64,000 nt of DNA. It comes from Glycomyces sambucus (GTDB taxonomy: Bacteria > Actinomycetota > Actinomycetes > Mycobacteriales > Micromonosporaceae). Position 1 is the first letter of the stretch. Every line of letters begins with the position of its first letter. Below, piece after piece: positions 31,680-39,985 of this stretch. The DNA lies in contig NZ_FNGF01000010.1 in assembly GCF_900102815.1 (NCBI RefSeq), forward strand, positions 1 through 64,000. Reading direction: 5' to 3'. The position numbers and the translations under genes were made by a program. Under the pieces are notes generated by a model. That model had not been told where the DNA came from, searched no databases, and worked only from the letters and a program-made list of their open reading frames with translations.

Positions 31680-32531
31680 TCAGGCGCCCGCCCGGGCATC
31701 GGGGCCGAACGCCTCCAGGATCATCTCGGCGATCCGGTCGGCGTGCGTGACCACGAGTCCGTGATCGGCGTCGAGCCAGGTCACTTCCGCCTGGGGGAGT
31801 TCGGCGCCGAGCCGCTCGAACCCCGCCCGCCAGTTCGCGTTGCGCCACCGCGTCTGATCGTCGTCGCCCCTGCCCGCCATCGCGGTCGAGGCGATCACGT
31901 GGACCGGCAGTTCGAGGCCCCGGAGCCGGTCCGGCAACCGCACGCGCAACCGGTCGATCTCCACGTTCAGCTCGACGAAGTCGTCGACGTCCAGCAGCAC
32001 CTGGCGCTCCGTCCCGCGCACCTCGGCGAGGGCCGCCTGCATCCCCTCGGCCATGGCCCGCAGCTCAGCCGGTTCGATCCCGGAGAGGAACGGCTCCGGC
32101 AGCGGATTCGCGCCGTCGAGGAGCACCAGACCGGCCGCGGCTCCCGGATGGGCGGCAGCGTAGTGGAGGACCAGGTCGGCTCCCATCGAATGCCCCGCCA
32201 TCACCGGCGCCGACGGGAACGACCCGCGTCCCAGCTCCGACATCACCGCTTCGAGGTCGGCCAGGAACGACGCGAACCGGTATCGCTGCGCCCCGGACGA
32301 GCGTCCGTGTCCGCGCAGGTCGAACGTCAGCACGTCGAAGTGCGCCCGCAGCGCCCCGGCCAGCCCTGCGAGATCCGCCTGCGTACTGAACAGCCCCGGG
32401 CACAGCACCAGTGGCCGGCCCCGCCCCCCGCGCGACACCGCGATCGTCGCCTCTTCGCGCACAACGGCGAACCGCCGCACCGGTTCTGCGCCGGAGTCGT
32501 CCTGCCCTGCCGTATGACCTTCTGTGTCCAT
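31680..32531 (-). CDS. Alpha/beta hydrolase
   Basis: A 283-residue alpha/beta hydrolase. The nucleophile elbow is VMAGHSMGADLVLHY (Ser about 116), the oxyanion region is LVLCPGLFSTQAD, a DLRGHGRSSG segment is conserved, and the likely catalytic His is in WLDADHGLVVTH near the end. The frame is open to a TTG at 32570, but that codon is the -35 hexamer of the promoter; the ATG at 32531, 8 bases after the -10, is therefore the likely leaderless start. Co-transcribed with merR. Confidence 0.88.
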   Translation of the reverse strand: MDTEGHTAGQDDSGAEPVRRFAVVREEATIAVSRGGRGRPLVLCPGLFSTQADLAGLAGALRAHFDVLTFDLRGHGRSSGAQRYRFASFLADLEAVMSELGRGSFPSAPVMAGHSMGADLVLHYAAAHPGAAAGLVLLDGANPLPEPFLSGIEPAELRAMAEGMQAALAEVRGTERQVLLDVDDFVELNVEIDRLRVRLPDRLRGLELPVHVIASTAMAGRGDDDQTRWRNANWRAGFERLGAELPQAEVTWLDADHGLVVTHADRIAEMILEAFGPDARAGA

Positions 32532-32539
32532 GACGCCCA

Positions 32540-32570
32540 CGCTAAAAGGCTGACCCAGCGTCAGGGTCAA
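32540..32570 (-). promoter_or_regulatory. MerR-type promoter with 19-bp spacer and dyad
   Basis: On the minus strand TTGACC (32565-32570) and TTAGCG (32540-32545) are separated by 19 bases. The spacer and -35 contain the inverted repeat TGACCC-N7-GGGTCA. An over-long spacer holding a dyad is the hallmark of promoters activated by MerR proteins. Confidence 0.75.
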
Positions 32571-32602
32571 GTGCGATTGGAGCGAACGCTAGTTGCCAGC
32601 CT

Positions 32603-34144
32603 CTAGAGGAACTTCACGCCCTGCGCGAGCGGCAGCTCGCCGGAGTAGTTGACCGTGTTGGTCGCCCGGCGCATGTACGCCTGCCAGGCGTCGGTGCCCG
32701 ACTCGCGTCCGCCGCCGGTCTCCTTCTCGCCGCCGAACGCGCCGCCGATCTCGGCGCCGGAGGTCCCGATGTTGACGTTCGCGATCCCGCAGTCCGACCC
32801 CGCCGACGACAGGAACCGCTCGGCCTCCGCCTGGTCCTGCGTGAAGATCGCTGACGAGAGCCCTTGCGGCACACCGTTCTGGAGCGCGATCGCCTCCTCC
32901 AGGCGCTCGTAGGTCAGCACGTACAGGATCGGCGCGAACGTCTCCTCCTGCACCACCCCGGCCTGCCCGGGCATCCGCACCACCGCGGGCTCGACATAGA
33001 ACGCGTCAGGAGCTTCAGCCACCAGCACCCGGCCGCCTCCGACGACGACCTCGCCGCCCTCCTCGACCGCCCGCGCGAGCGCCCGCTGCTGCGCCTCGAA
33101 GCTCGCACGGCTGATGAGCGGCCCGACCAGCGTGCCCTCCGCACTCGGATCGCCGATCGTCAACGTCCTGTACGCCGCGGCGATCCGCTCCACCAGCTCG
33201 TCGGCCACCGACGAGTGGACGATGAGCCGCCGCAGCGTGGTGCACCGCTGCCCGGCCGTCCCCGCAGCCGAGAACACGATGCCGCGCAGCGCCAGGTCCA
33301 GGTCCGCCGAAGGCGCCACGATCGCGGCGTTGTTGCCGCCCAACTCCAGCAACACCCGCCCGAACCGGGATGCCACCCGCGGCGCGACCTCGCGCCCCAT
33401 CCGCACCGAACCCGTTGCCGACACCAGCGCGACCCGCGGATCGTCCACGAACGCCTGGCCCACCACCCGATCGGCCAGCAGCAACTGCCGGACCCCCTCC
33501 GGAGCCCCGACCTCTCGCACCGCCCTGGCGAGCAGCGCATCCGCACCGATTGCCGACAGGTACGCCGTCTCCGCCGGCTTCCACACGACCGCGTTCCCGC
33601 ACACCAGCGCGAGCGCCGCGTTCCAGGCGTATACGGCGACAGGGAAGTTGAACGCCGAGATCACCCCGACCACCCCGAGCGGATGCCACGTCTCGGCGAG
33701 CCGGTGTCCCGGGCGCTCCGACGGCAGCGTGCGGCCGAACAACTGCCGCGACTGGCCCACCGCCAGGTCGCAGATGTCGATCATCTCCTGCACCTCGCCG
33801 AGCGCCTCGGACTCGATCTTCCCGGCCTCGGCGGTCACCAGCAGCGCCAGCTCGGCCTTGTGCTCGGTGAGCAGCTGCCCCCAGCGCTTGACCAGGTTCC
33901 CGCGCACGGGCGCGGGCACGTCGCGCCAGGTCAGGAACGCCTCATGGGCCGCGCCGACCTTCTCGGCCACATCGGCCTCGGTGTGCTCGGCCGTCCGGGC
34001 GAGCACTTCACCGGTGATCGGCGAGCGGGCCTCATGCGGACCCGTAAGCCCGTCCGGATCGACCCCAAGGGCGCTGAGCGCCTTGCGGACTGCGGCCGCC
34101 ATGGTCCCGGCCGCGGGAGGCGCGGCGGTCGGATTCGTCATCAT
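32603..34144 (-). CDS. Aldehyde dehydrogenase, ALDH7-type (aminoadipate semialdehyde dehydrogenase)
   Basis: A 513-residue ALDH. Catalytic Glu is in GRVLLELGGNNAAIVAP (about 267) and catalytic Cys in AGTAGQRCTTLRRL (about 300). VISAFNFPVAVYAWN and KPAETAYL are cofactor motifs. The AFGGEKETGGGRESGTDAW ending is typical of the antiquitin/ALDH7 group that oxidises alpha-aminoadipate semialdehyde (piperideine-6-carboxylate). It overlaps the upstream gene by 4 bp (ATGA); a second ATG follows directly at 34141. In this operon it would convert P6C to 2-aminoadipate. Confidence 0.88.
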   Translation of the reverse strand: MMTNPTAAPPAAGTMAAAVRKALSALGVDPDGLTGPHEARSPITGEVLARTAEHTEADVAEKVGAAHEAFLTWRDVPAPVRGNLVKRWGQLLTEHKAELALLVTAEAGKIESEALGEVQEMIDICDLAVGQSRQLFGRTLPSERPGHRLAETWHPLGVVGVISAFNFPVAVYAWNAALALVCGNAVVWKPAETAYLSAIGADALLARAVREVGAPEGVRQLLLADRVVGQAFVDDPRVALVSATGSVRMGREVAPRVASRFGRVLLELGGNNAAIVAPSADLDLALRGIVFSAAGTAGQRCTTLRRLIVHSSVADELVERIAAAYRTLTIGDPSAEGTLVGPLISRASFEAQQRALARAVEEGGEVVVGGGRVLVAEAPDAFYVEPAVVRMPGQAGVVQEETFAPILYVLTYERLEEAIALQNGVPQGLSSAIFTQDQAEAERFLSSAGSDCGIANVNIGTSGAEIGGAFGGEKETGGGRESGTDAWQAYMRRATNTVNYSGELPLAQGVKFL

Positions 34145-35529
34145 TGCTCCAGCCTGTCGTCATCGATTCGAAGACCGAGGATCTGCTCGGCCTCCCGCAG
34201 CGACGCGGCCCGCTGCGCTGCGTACAGGTCGAACGGGTCGCGGATCTCGGCCCCCACGAGTTCGGCGAGCCGGCCCAGATCGTATTCGGCCCCGGCCTGC
34301 TCGTCGTCGCGCGTGCCCTCGTCCGAGAGGTTCGACTGGAAGATCCCGGCGGCCGAGCGGGGCAGGAAGTCCTCGTAGACGATCGGTTCGGGCACCAGAA
34401 CCCCGGATGCGACGAGATCCCGGAGGGACGCCCGCTCGACCGGGGGAGCGGCCCCTGCGACCCGATAAGAGAAGAACCCCAGCCCCAAGGACTCCAACTC
34501 GGCCTCGGTTGAAGGCAGCCCGCCCCGCCACACAGCGAGAGCGACCTCCTGCCGACTCAATCCCTGCCCCTCCCCAAGCCGCCGATCGATCTCGACGACA
34601 AGCCGGTCGTAGAGGTCACGCCCCTTGCGCGTCAACGCAATGCCGCGCTGCTCGACCTCCCCGAACCGAACTCGGAGCGACCCCTGCTGAACGGACCCAT
34701 CTTGGTGCCGGAACACCCGCTCCTCGGCCAGCGCCCGGAACGAGGTCTGCCGGAGCAGGACGTCAGGACCCTCCCAGGCGGGCGGCCCTTGGATCTCACT
34801 GATCATGGCGATCCCGCGCGCCTGCATCCGCGCGTACAGCTCGTCGATGTCGAGGACCCGGGGCGTCAGGTGATTGATATGGGTGGCCGGGACCCCGCCG
34901 ATGTCGGCCGCGACGGCCGAGATCCGCTCCAGGTGGTCGTACCATTCGCGCTCGATGGGCTCACTGGTCAACCGGAACGCGTCGGTCGCCAATCCGAGCA
35001 ATCGCTCAGCATCACGATCGCCCAACCCGCCCTCGGCAGAGGCCCGATCGGCCAACTCCAACAGCTCCGTGCCGAACAAAGTGCGCCCAGCAACGAACTC
35101 TTGAAGCCGCCCCTCGGTCTCGGCGTCGAAGAACCGCCGATCCTCGGTGACCAGCATGGAAGTGAAGACCCGAAAGGGATTCCGAGCAAGCTCAGCTGCC
35201 TCCACCGGCCTGAACGCCGTCGAGACCACCGGAACCGAACTGGCCGAAGCGTCCCGCAGGTCGTAGAACCCGACCGGCAGCATCCCGAACGCCGCGAACA
35301 CCCGCGCGACCTTTGCTAGCTCCCGCGGCGACCCGACCCGAATGGCCCCATGCCTTTCGGCCGTCACCCGCTCGATGGACCCGAGCCGCTCATCATCGCG
35401 CCCCTTCGCCGCCTCCGCGTTCACTTCCGTGCAGACGTCCACAAGGGTGTGATACGCGGGCACCTCACTCCCGTACATCTCCGCCAACCGAACCGCGAAC
35501 CGCGCCCGCAGCTCCCAAGTCGCAACCAT
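34141..35529 (-). CDS. 2-oxoadipate dioxygenase/decarboxylase (DUF1338, HglS-like)
   Basis: A 462-residue protein of the DUF1338/VOC-like family. Conserved motifs include PAYHTLVDV (His27), THINHLTPRVLDID (His near 213), FFSYRVA and PIVYEDFLPRSAAGIF near 385; the histidines and a glutamate are the expected Fe(II) ligands. Known members (YdcJ/HglS) convert 2-oxoadipate to D-2-hydroxyglutarate in lysine catabolism. GGAGGGG lies 3-4 bases before the ATG at 35529; an upstream in-frame start at 35544 overlaps the preceding gene. It is the middle gene of a three-gene operon. Confidence 0.88.
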   Translation of the reverse strand: MVATWELRARFAVRLAEMYGSEVPAYHTLVDVCTEVNAEAAKGRDDERLGSIERVTAERHGAIRVGSPRELAKVARVFAAFGMLPVGFYDLRDASASSVPVVSTAFRPVEAAELARNPFRVFTSMLVTEDRRFFDAETEGRLQEFVAGRTLFGTELLELADRASAEGGLGDRDAERLLGLATDAFRLTSEPIEREWYDHLERISAVAADIGGVPATHINHLTPRVLDIDELYARMQARGIAMISEIQGPPAWEGPDVLLRQTSFRALAEERVFRHQDGSVQQGSLRVRFGEVEQRGIALTRKGRDLYDRLVVEIDRRLGEGQGLSRQEVALAVWRGGLPSTEAELESLGLGFFSYRVAGAAPPVERASLRDLVASGVLVPEPIVYEDFLPRSAAGIFQSNLSDEGTRDDEQAGAEYDLGRLAELVGAEIRDPFDLYAAQRAASLREAEQILGLRIDDDRLEQ

Positions 35530-35540
35530 GTGCCCCTCCC

Positions 35541-36686
35541 TCAAATGATGTGCCGCTCACGGACCGGGGCCGCGGCCGAGAACCTGTCAGCATGGAACGC
35601 AGACGGATCCATGAACGGCTTCCGGCCCAGGTACAAGTCCCGCATGACCTCACCGACCGCCGGCGCCTGGAGAAAACCATGCCCGGAGAACCCGGTGGCG
35701 TACGCGAACCCGAGCACCTCCCGCGAGACCCCGATCAAGGCATTGTGGTCAGGAGTGTTCTCGTACAACCCGGCCCACCCCGACACGAGCTCCCGCCCCA
35801 CCAGCGACGGCGCCACGACCGCAGCCGCCCTGTCAAAAGCAGGCCGCCACTCCTCCGAATACTCCCGTCCGAACCCAGGCTCCTGCGCGGAGTCCGAAAT
35901 CCCCAACAACAACCCGCCGCCGCACCCGTGAAAGTAAAGCGTCGTAGAAAGATCCAAAGTAAAGGGCAAGGTCGGCGAACCGCCCTCCGAAGTGATCCCG
36001 ATCTGCCGCCGAACCGGCTCCACCGGCAGCGACACCCCGACCATCTCGCCGACCCGTTTCGACCATGCCCCGGCGGCGCACACGACCCGCCCAGTCCTGA
36101 CCACCCCACGACTGGTCTCCACCGCCGAAATCAGTCCACCACCGCACTCGATCCCGACCACCTCAGCGTCCTCGCAGACGACGACCCCGAGCTCCTCCGC
36201 AGCAGCCCGATAAGCAGCCACCACCAACGCCGGCTCCGCATGCCCGTCCCGAGGCGAGAAAGATCCACCGAGCAGCGACTCCGCACGCAGCAGAGGATTC
36301 AACTCGCACGCCTTCGCCGCGGTGACCATCCGCCCCGACCCGCCAAGGCTCCGCTGCAACCGAGTCGACCGCTCGACCTCGGCAACCTGCTCCTCGGTCC
36401 GGCAGAGAAACAGATACCCGACCTGCCGCAACCCGACGGCAGCCCCGAACCGCTCGAACGCCTCCAGACTCCGCTGCCCCAGCAGAACGTTCCCCGCATC
36501 AGAGAACGTCGCCCGAACCCCGCCCACCGGCTTCGCAGAAGAGCCCCGCCCCACCAAGTCCCGCTCCACCACCACAACCTCACGCACCCCGGCCTCCGCC
36601 AAGTGGAACGCGACGCTCAATCCGACGACCCCGCCACCGATCACGACCACCTCAGCAGCCGATGGCAACACACTCGAACCACCCAC
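35541..36686 (-). CDS. FAD-dependent oxidoreductase (DAO family, probable pipecolate/saccharopine oxidase)
   Basis: A 381-residue flavoenzyme. The FAD dinucleotide-binding motif is VVVIGGGVVGLSVAFHLAEA near the N-terminus, with a DAO-type C-terminal motif GLYENTPDHNALIG and GFSGHGFLQAPAVGE. The start is the GTG at 36686, because GGGAGG lies 6 bases upstream; a TTG two codons earlier touches the Shine-Dalgarno. Gene order with an ALDH7 enzyme and HglS-like enzyme suggests oxidation of pipecolate, saccharopine or a related lysine intermediate. The exact substrate is inferred from context only. Confidence 0.8.
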   Translation of the reverse strand: MGGSSVLPSAAEVVVIGGGVVGLSVAFHLAEAGVREVVVVERDLVGRGSSAKPVGGVRATFSDAGNVLLGQRSLEAFERFGAAVGLRQVGYLFLCRTEEQVAEVERSTRLQRSLGGSGRMVTAAKACELNPLLRAESLLGGSFSPRDGHAEPALVVAAYRAAAEELGVVVCEDAEVVGIECGGGLISAVETSRGVVRTGRVVCAAGAWSKRVGEMVGVSLPVEPVRRQIGITSEGGSPTLPFTLDLSTTLYFHGCGGGLLLGISDSAQEPGFGREYSEEWRPAFDRAAAVVAPSLVGRELVSGWAGLYENTPDHNALIGVSREVLGFAYATGFSGHGFLQAPAVGEVMRDLYLGRKPFMDPSAFHADRFSAAAPVRERHII

Positions 36687-36765
36687 CAGCAACCTCCCTC
36701 TCAGGTCGCCCCAGTATCCCGACCAACCCCCGCCAGGTCCAGCTCCGTCGGACTACGATCCCGGG

Positions 36766-37191
36766 ATGAACCGCGTCGAATTTCTCCTCACCTCCGAGAA
36801 CGGCCCTTTGGAGATCAAGGTCGACGGCGTCCTCCTCCAAGAACACCTCCGCCGAGCCGAACTCCCCTCGGCCCGAGCCGATGGCCAAGCAGATCTCGCA
36901 GGCTCCTACGCCGGCCTCACCCGCCTTGACCTGATCCGCTGGCCCAGCCGCCACTTCCTCGGCTCTCCGGCCCTCACCACCACCGGTGACGACACGGTCC
37001 TCCTCGGCTGCGACTGCGGAGACTGGGGCTGCTGGCCCCTCTCCACCAACGTCCACCTCACTCCCGCCACCGTCACCTGGATCGACTTCACCAACGAACA
37101 CCGCCCTAACTGGGACCGATCCACTCTCCGCCCCTTCACCTTCCAACGCCCCCAATACGAATCAGCCCTCCGCGCCACCGAGCTGACCTGA
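36766..37191 (+). CDS. Conserved actinobacterial hypothetical protein
   Basis: A 141-residue protein. The diagnostic segment is VLLGCDCGDWGCWPL (about residues 82-96), a Cys- and Trp-rich motif, followed by VTWIDFTNEHRP and FTFQRPQYESALR. This pattern occurs in many actinobacteria without a known function; the cysteines could bind a metal. A TACGAT hexamer (36754-36759) lies 6 bases before the ATG, indicating a leaderless message. Divergent from the lysine-degradation operon. Confidence 0.75.
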   Translation: MNRVEFLLTSENGPLEIKVDGVLLQEHLRRAELPSARADGQADLAGSYAGLTRLDLIRWPSRHFLGSPALTTTGDDTVLLGCDCGDWGCWPLSTNVHLTPATVTWIDFTNEHRPNWDRSTLRPFTFQRPQYESALRATELT

Positions 37192-37301
37192 CGATCGCGA
37201 CGCCCAACTTGACCCGTCCCTCCAACTGAGAGGGCGTCTCCTGCGGCAAGCCGAGGCAACCTCGCACCCCCGCCCTTGCAGGCGGCTCTAGGATGACGGC
37301 C

Positions 37302-37601
37302 ATGTCAGTGAACATCGATCTGTACCTCGACGTGAAGAACCTCGAATCGCCTGACGAAGCCGACCGTGTCAAGACTGCGGTGGACTCCGTCATGAAGGAC
37401 CACGGGATCGAGTCGTGGATGGTGGTCCGCGTCGTTCACGACTCGCCATCCGTCACCGCCCGCAGCGAGCCCTACCCGATCATCATCAGCGGCTTCGGCA
37501 GGTGGAGTCCGAGGTTCGAGCGCGACATCGACCAAGCGATCCACGCCATCGCCCCTAGCGCCCGCATCGCCCTCGACTGGGGCTTCCCCGACGAGGAATG
37601 A
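37302..37601 (+). CDS. Small hypothetical protein
   Basis: A 99-residue soluble protein starting MSVNIDLYLDVKNLESPDEA and ending ALDWGFPDEE, with alternating strands and helices. A TAGGAT hexamer (37289-37294) lies 7 bases before the ATG at 37302, so this start is preferred over the ATG at 37293, which is inside the hexamer. Leaderless expression is likely. No family is recognised. Confidence 0.65.
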   Translation: MSVNIDLYLDVKNLESPDEADRVKTAVDSVMKDHGIESWMVVRVVHDSPSVTARSEPYPIIISGFGRWSPRFERDIDQAIHAIAPSARIALDWGFPDEE

Positions 37602-37691
37602 ACTTGCGCGTGGCCGATCGCTGCACACCCCAAGGGATCGAGGACGGCTCTCACCGGCCGGTTGACGAACGAACCGAGCGGCTGTCAGGCA

Positions 37692-39065
37692 CTAGGAGGC
37701 AAGGCCGCGGTAGTGGCGCTTGGGCTTGCCCTGGCTGTCGCGCTGCTGCTCAGGGATCGTGGGCCAGCGCCGCATGAGGGCATTGCGGAGTTCGCGGCCG
37801 CGAGCGGTGGCGATGCCGGTGCCGACGACGGCGGCGACGAACAGCCCGACCGAGACGAGGATCGCGGCGAGCGATTCGGTGCGGTACTCGGCGTAGACCT
37901 CCTGCGAACCCAGTCCCATGCCCTGGCCGAGCATGTAGGCGGAGCAACTGAAGACCAGGCCGACGCCGGACATCATCGCGGCGACGCGTGCCAGCGGATG
38001 CATGCGCTGCTCCGAGTGAAACGCCAGAACGTCCCTGTCAGGGCGGCGAGACCTCGGGTCGGCCAGCGCCGCAAGCAGGTCGGCGCGTTCGGCGCGCCGC
38101 TGCCTCCAGTAGAGCAGCGCCCCGATCAGCGCGAGCAGCGCCGTCAGAGGGACCGCGACCGCGAAGATCCAGAACCCCCAGGAGAGCACGCGCTCGATGA
38201 ACGACGAGTAGTAGACCTCGTTGCACTCGCTCGTCCCGCGACCGGGGACGCTCGCGCACCGCATCATCATCGACGCCAGCATCGCGACGAAACCGACGAC
38301 GCCGACCAGTCCCGCCGCGTAGATGAAGACAGCGGCCTTCGACGACCCTGAGACCAGCGGTTCCGCACCACCGCGGCTCTTCGCCCGCTTCCAGGCCCGC
38401 GCTTCGTCAGCCGCGCTCCAATGCGCGGCGATCCGCGCCCGGCGCTTGGCGTGCGGCCGCGGAAGCCACTGCTGGCACGCGTACCCGAGCAGGCTCATCA
38501 CCAGCGCGTATCCGATGGCGGACAACGTGATCACCCAGCCTTCGGGGCTGCTGTCCACCAGCGCCACGGAGAACCCGACCACCCCCAGCACACCGGCCAG
38601 GACCGCGTTCCCCCACCCGAGGAAACCGAGCCGCGACGCCGGCGGGCCGATGACCGACGCGACCTGATCGGGCGAGGGCACAGCCGAACGAGAAGCACCC
38701 CCGGCGGCGGCCTTCACCAGCGCCCTTGAGACGGACACCTCCCGCAGGTAACCCACCACCGCCCAGACGAACGCCACCCCGAGCCCGAACAGCATGAGGA
38801 AACCGACGCTGAAGCGCATCAGATGATCGACGGCGATCTCGAGTCCAGGGTCGCCCAGCAGGTTCTCCTCGGCGAGGATGCCCGCGCCCAGGATCAACGC
38901 GAACGCGACCCCCAGACCGACCAGCAACGCCAACAAAGCCCGAGCACACGCCTCCGCCACCGCACCGATAGCCCCGACCGGGTACTCATGCCAGTGCGGC
39001 CCCTGCGACTTGCCCCCGTCCTCACCCACCGAAGGCCCCCTCACCTCGTCCGACCACCGCCGCAT
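37692..39065 (-). CDS. Multi-pass membrane protein, unknown function
   Basis: A protein of up to 457 residues with about eight hydrophobic helices grouped in pairs (about 40-62, 85-110, 148-170, 178-196, 242-268, 293-315, 365-385, 398-420). A soluble basic region lies near 200-235. No family motif is recognised. The 5' end is uncertain: a TAGGAT hexamer overlaps the ATG at 39065, so translation may start at the GTG at 39044 or 39029. It is convergent with the small gene ending at 37601. Confidence 0.65.
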   Translation of the reverse strand: MRRWSDEVRGPSVGEDGGKSQGPHWHEYPVGAIGAVAEACARALLALLVGLGVAFALILGAGILAEENLLGDPGLEIAVDHLMRFSVGFLMLFGLGVAFVWAVVGYLREVSVSRALVKAAAGGASRSAVPSPDQVASVIGPPASRLGFLGWGNAVLAGVLGVVGFSVALVDSSPEGWVITLSAIGYALVMSLLGYACQQWLPRPHAKRRARIAAHWSAADEARAWKRAKSRGGAEPLVSGSSKAAVFIYAAGLVGVVGFVAMLASMMMRCASVPGRGTSECNEVYYSSFIERVLSWGFWIFAVAVPLTALLALIGALLYWRQRRAERADLLAALADPRSRRPDRDVLAFHSEQRMHPLARVAAMMSGVGLVFSCSAYMLGQGMGLGSQEVYAEYRTESLAAILVSVGLFVAAVVGTGIATARGRELRNALMRRWPTIPEQQRDSQGKPKRHYRGLAS

Positions 39066-39129
39066 CCTACGAACGCCCCGCCACCGCCTCGCTGCCCGAT
39101 CCGGCGGAACGACGGAAGGATCGCCCTCG

Positions 39130-39759
39130 TCAGGCCCGGTACGCCCGCAGGAACGCCCGCACCCCCGCGACGATGAACGGCTGGACGCGGGGATCCTTCG
39201 CGGCGTTCGCGGAACCGAGCCTGCTGAGCGTGACCCCGAACGTCAGCGCGATGAAGTGGTCGGCCGCGAGCCGCGGGTCGGGGACGTCGAGCAGCCCGGC
39301 TCTGCCGAGGGCGGCGAAGCGCTCGCCCATGGCCTCTTCCGGCGCGTTGGTCAGGGCGCGGTCGTCCGGGTGGGGGAGGTGGCCGGACGCGGTCCGGACG
39401 AAGCGCTGCAGCGTCGTGTACTCCGCGGAGTCGAGCATGTCGGTCGTGATCCGCATCGAGAACGCGACCAGGGCGGGCTCCAGCTCGGAGGCGTCGGCGA
39501 GGTCGTGGAGCGTGTCGTCGAGGGTGCGCCGGACCGTGGCCAGCAGCGACTGGCCCACGTCGTCGAAGACCGCGTGCAGCAGGGTCTGCTTGTCGCCGAA
39601 GTAGTCGTAGACCGTCCGCTTGGACACCCCGGCGCGGGCGGCCACCGCGTCGACGCTCGAGCGGTCGAAGCCTTCGGTGAGGAACAACTCGCGGGCCGAC
39701 GAGAGGATGGCGGCCCTCTTCTGTGCGGACCCCGCACGCAGCGTCTTCTCCGTCGGCAT
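39130..39759 (-). CDS. TetR/AcrR family transcriptional regulator
   Basis: A 209-residue TetR protein. The DNA-binding domain (about residues 12-60) contains LFLTEGFDRSSVDAVAARAG and VSKRTVYDYFGDKQTLL. The rest is an all-helical effector domain. It is divergent from an MFS exporter and an FAD monooxygenase, and a 19-bp palindrome sits in between at 39824-39842, so it is the probable repressor of that drug-resistance-like cassette and of itself. Confidence 0.92.
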   Translation of the reverse strand: MPTEKTLRAGSAQKRAAILSSARELFLTEGFDRSSVDAVAARAGVSKRTVYDYFGDKQTLLHAVFDDVGQSLLATVRRTLDDTLHDLADASELEPALVAFSMRITTDMLDSAEYTTLQRFVRTASGHLPHPDDRALTNAPEEAMGERFAALGRAGLLDVPDPRLAADHFIALTFGVTLSRLGSANAAKDPRVQPFIVAGVRAFLRAYRA

Positions 39760-39823
39760 AGGCAGATCCTAACGGACCTCGCACCGCTCTCCGCCGATCG
39801 CGGCGAGCACAGACCCAGAAATT

Positions 39824-39842
39824 ACACTACACGGTGTAGTGT
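39824..39842. promoter_or_regulatory. TetR operator, 19-bp perfect palindrome
   Basis: ACACTACACGGTGTAGTGT has perfect 9-base arms around one central base. It lies 65 bp upstream of the tetR start and 144 bp before the MFS start. It contains TAGTGT, a possible -10 for the rightward operon, so binding would block the promoter. Confidence 0.8.
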
Positions 39843-39985
39843 GAAATCTTGAGCGGTCGCGAGGCGGCCGCCGTCGCCGCTACGGAGGGCGGACGGCTTC
39901 CGAAGACGGACGCCGTGTCCGCGCGGCGCACCGCAGAGGACAAGGCCCGCGTCCGCAGGCCGCAACCCACGAGACAAGGACGCCT

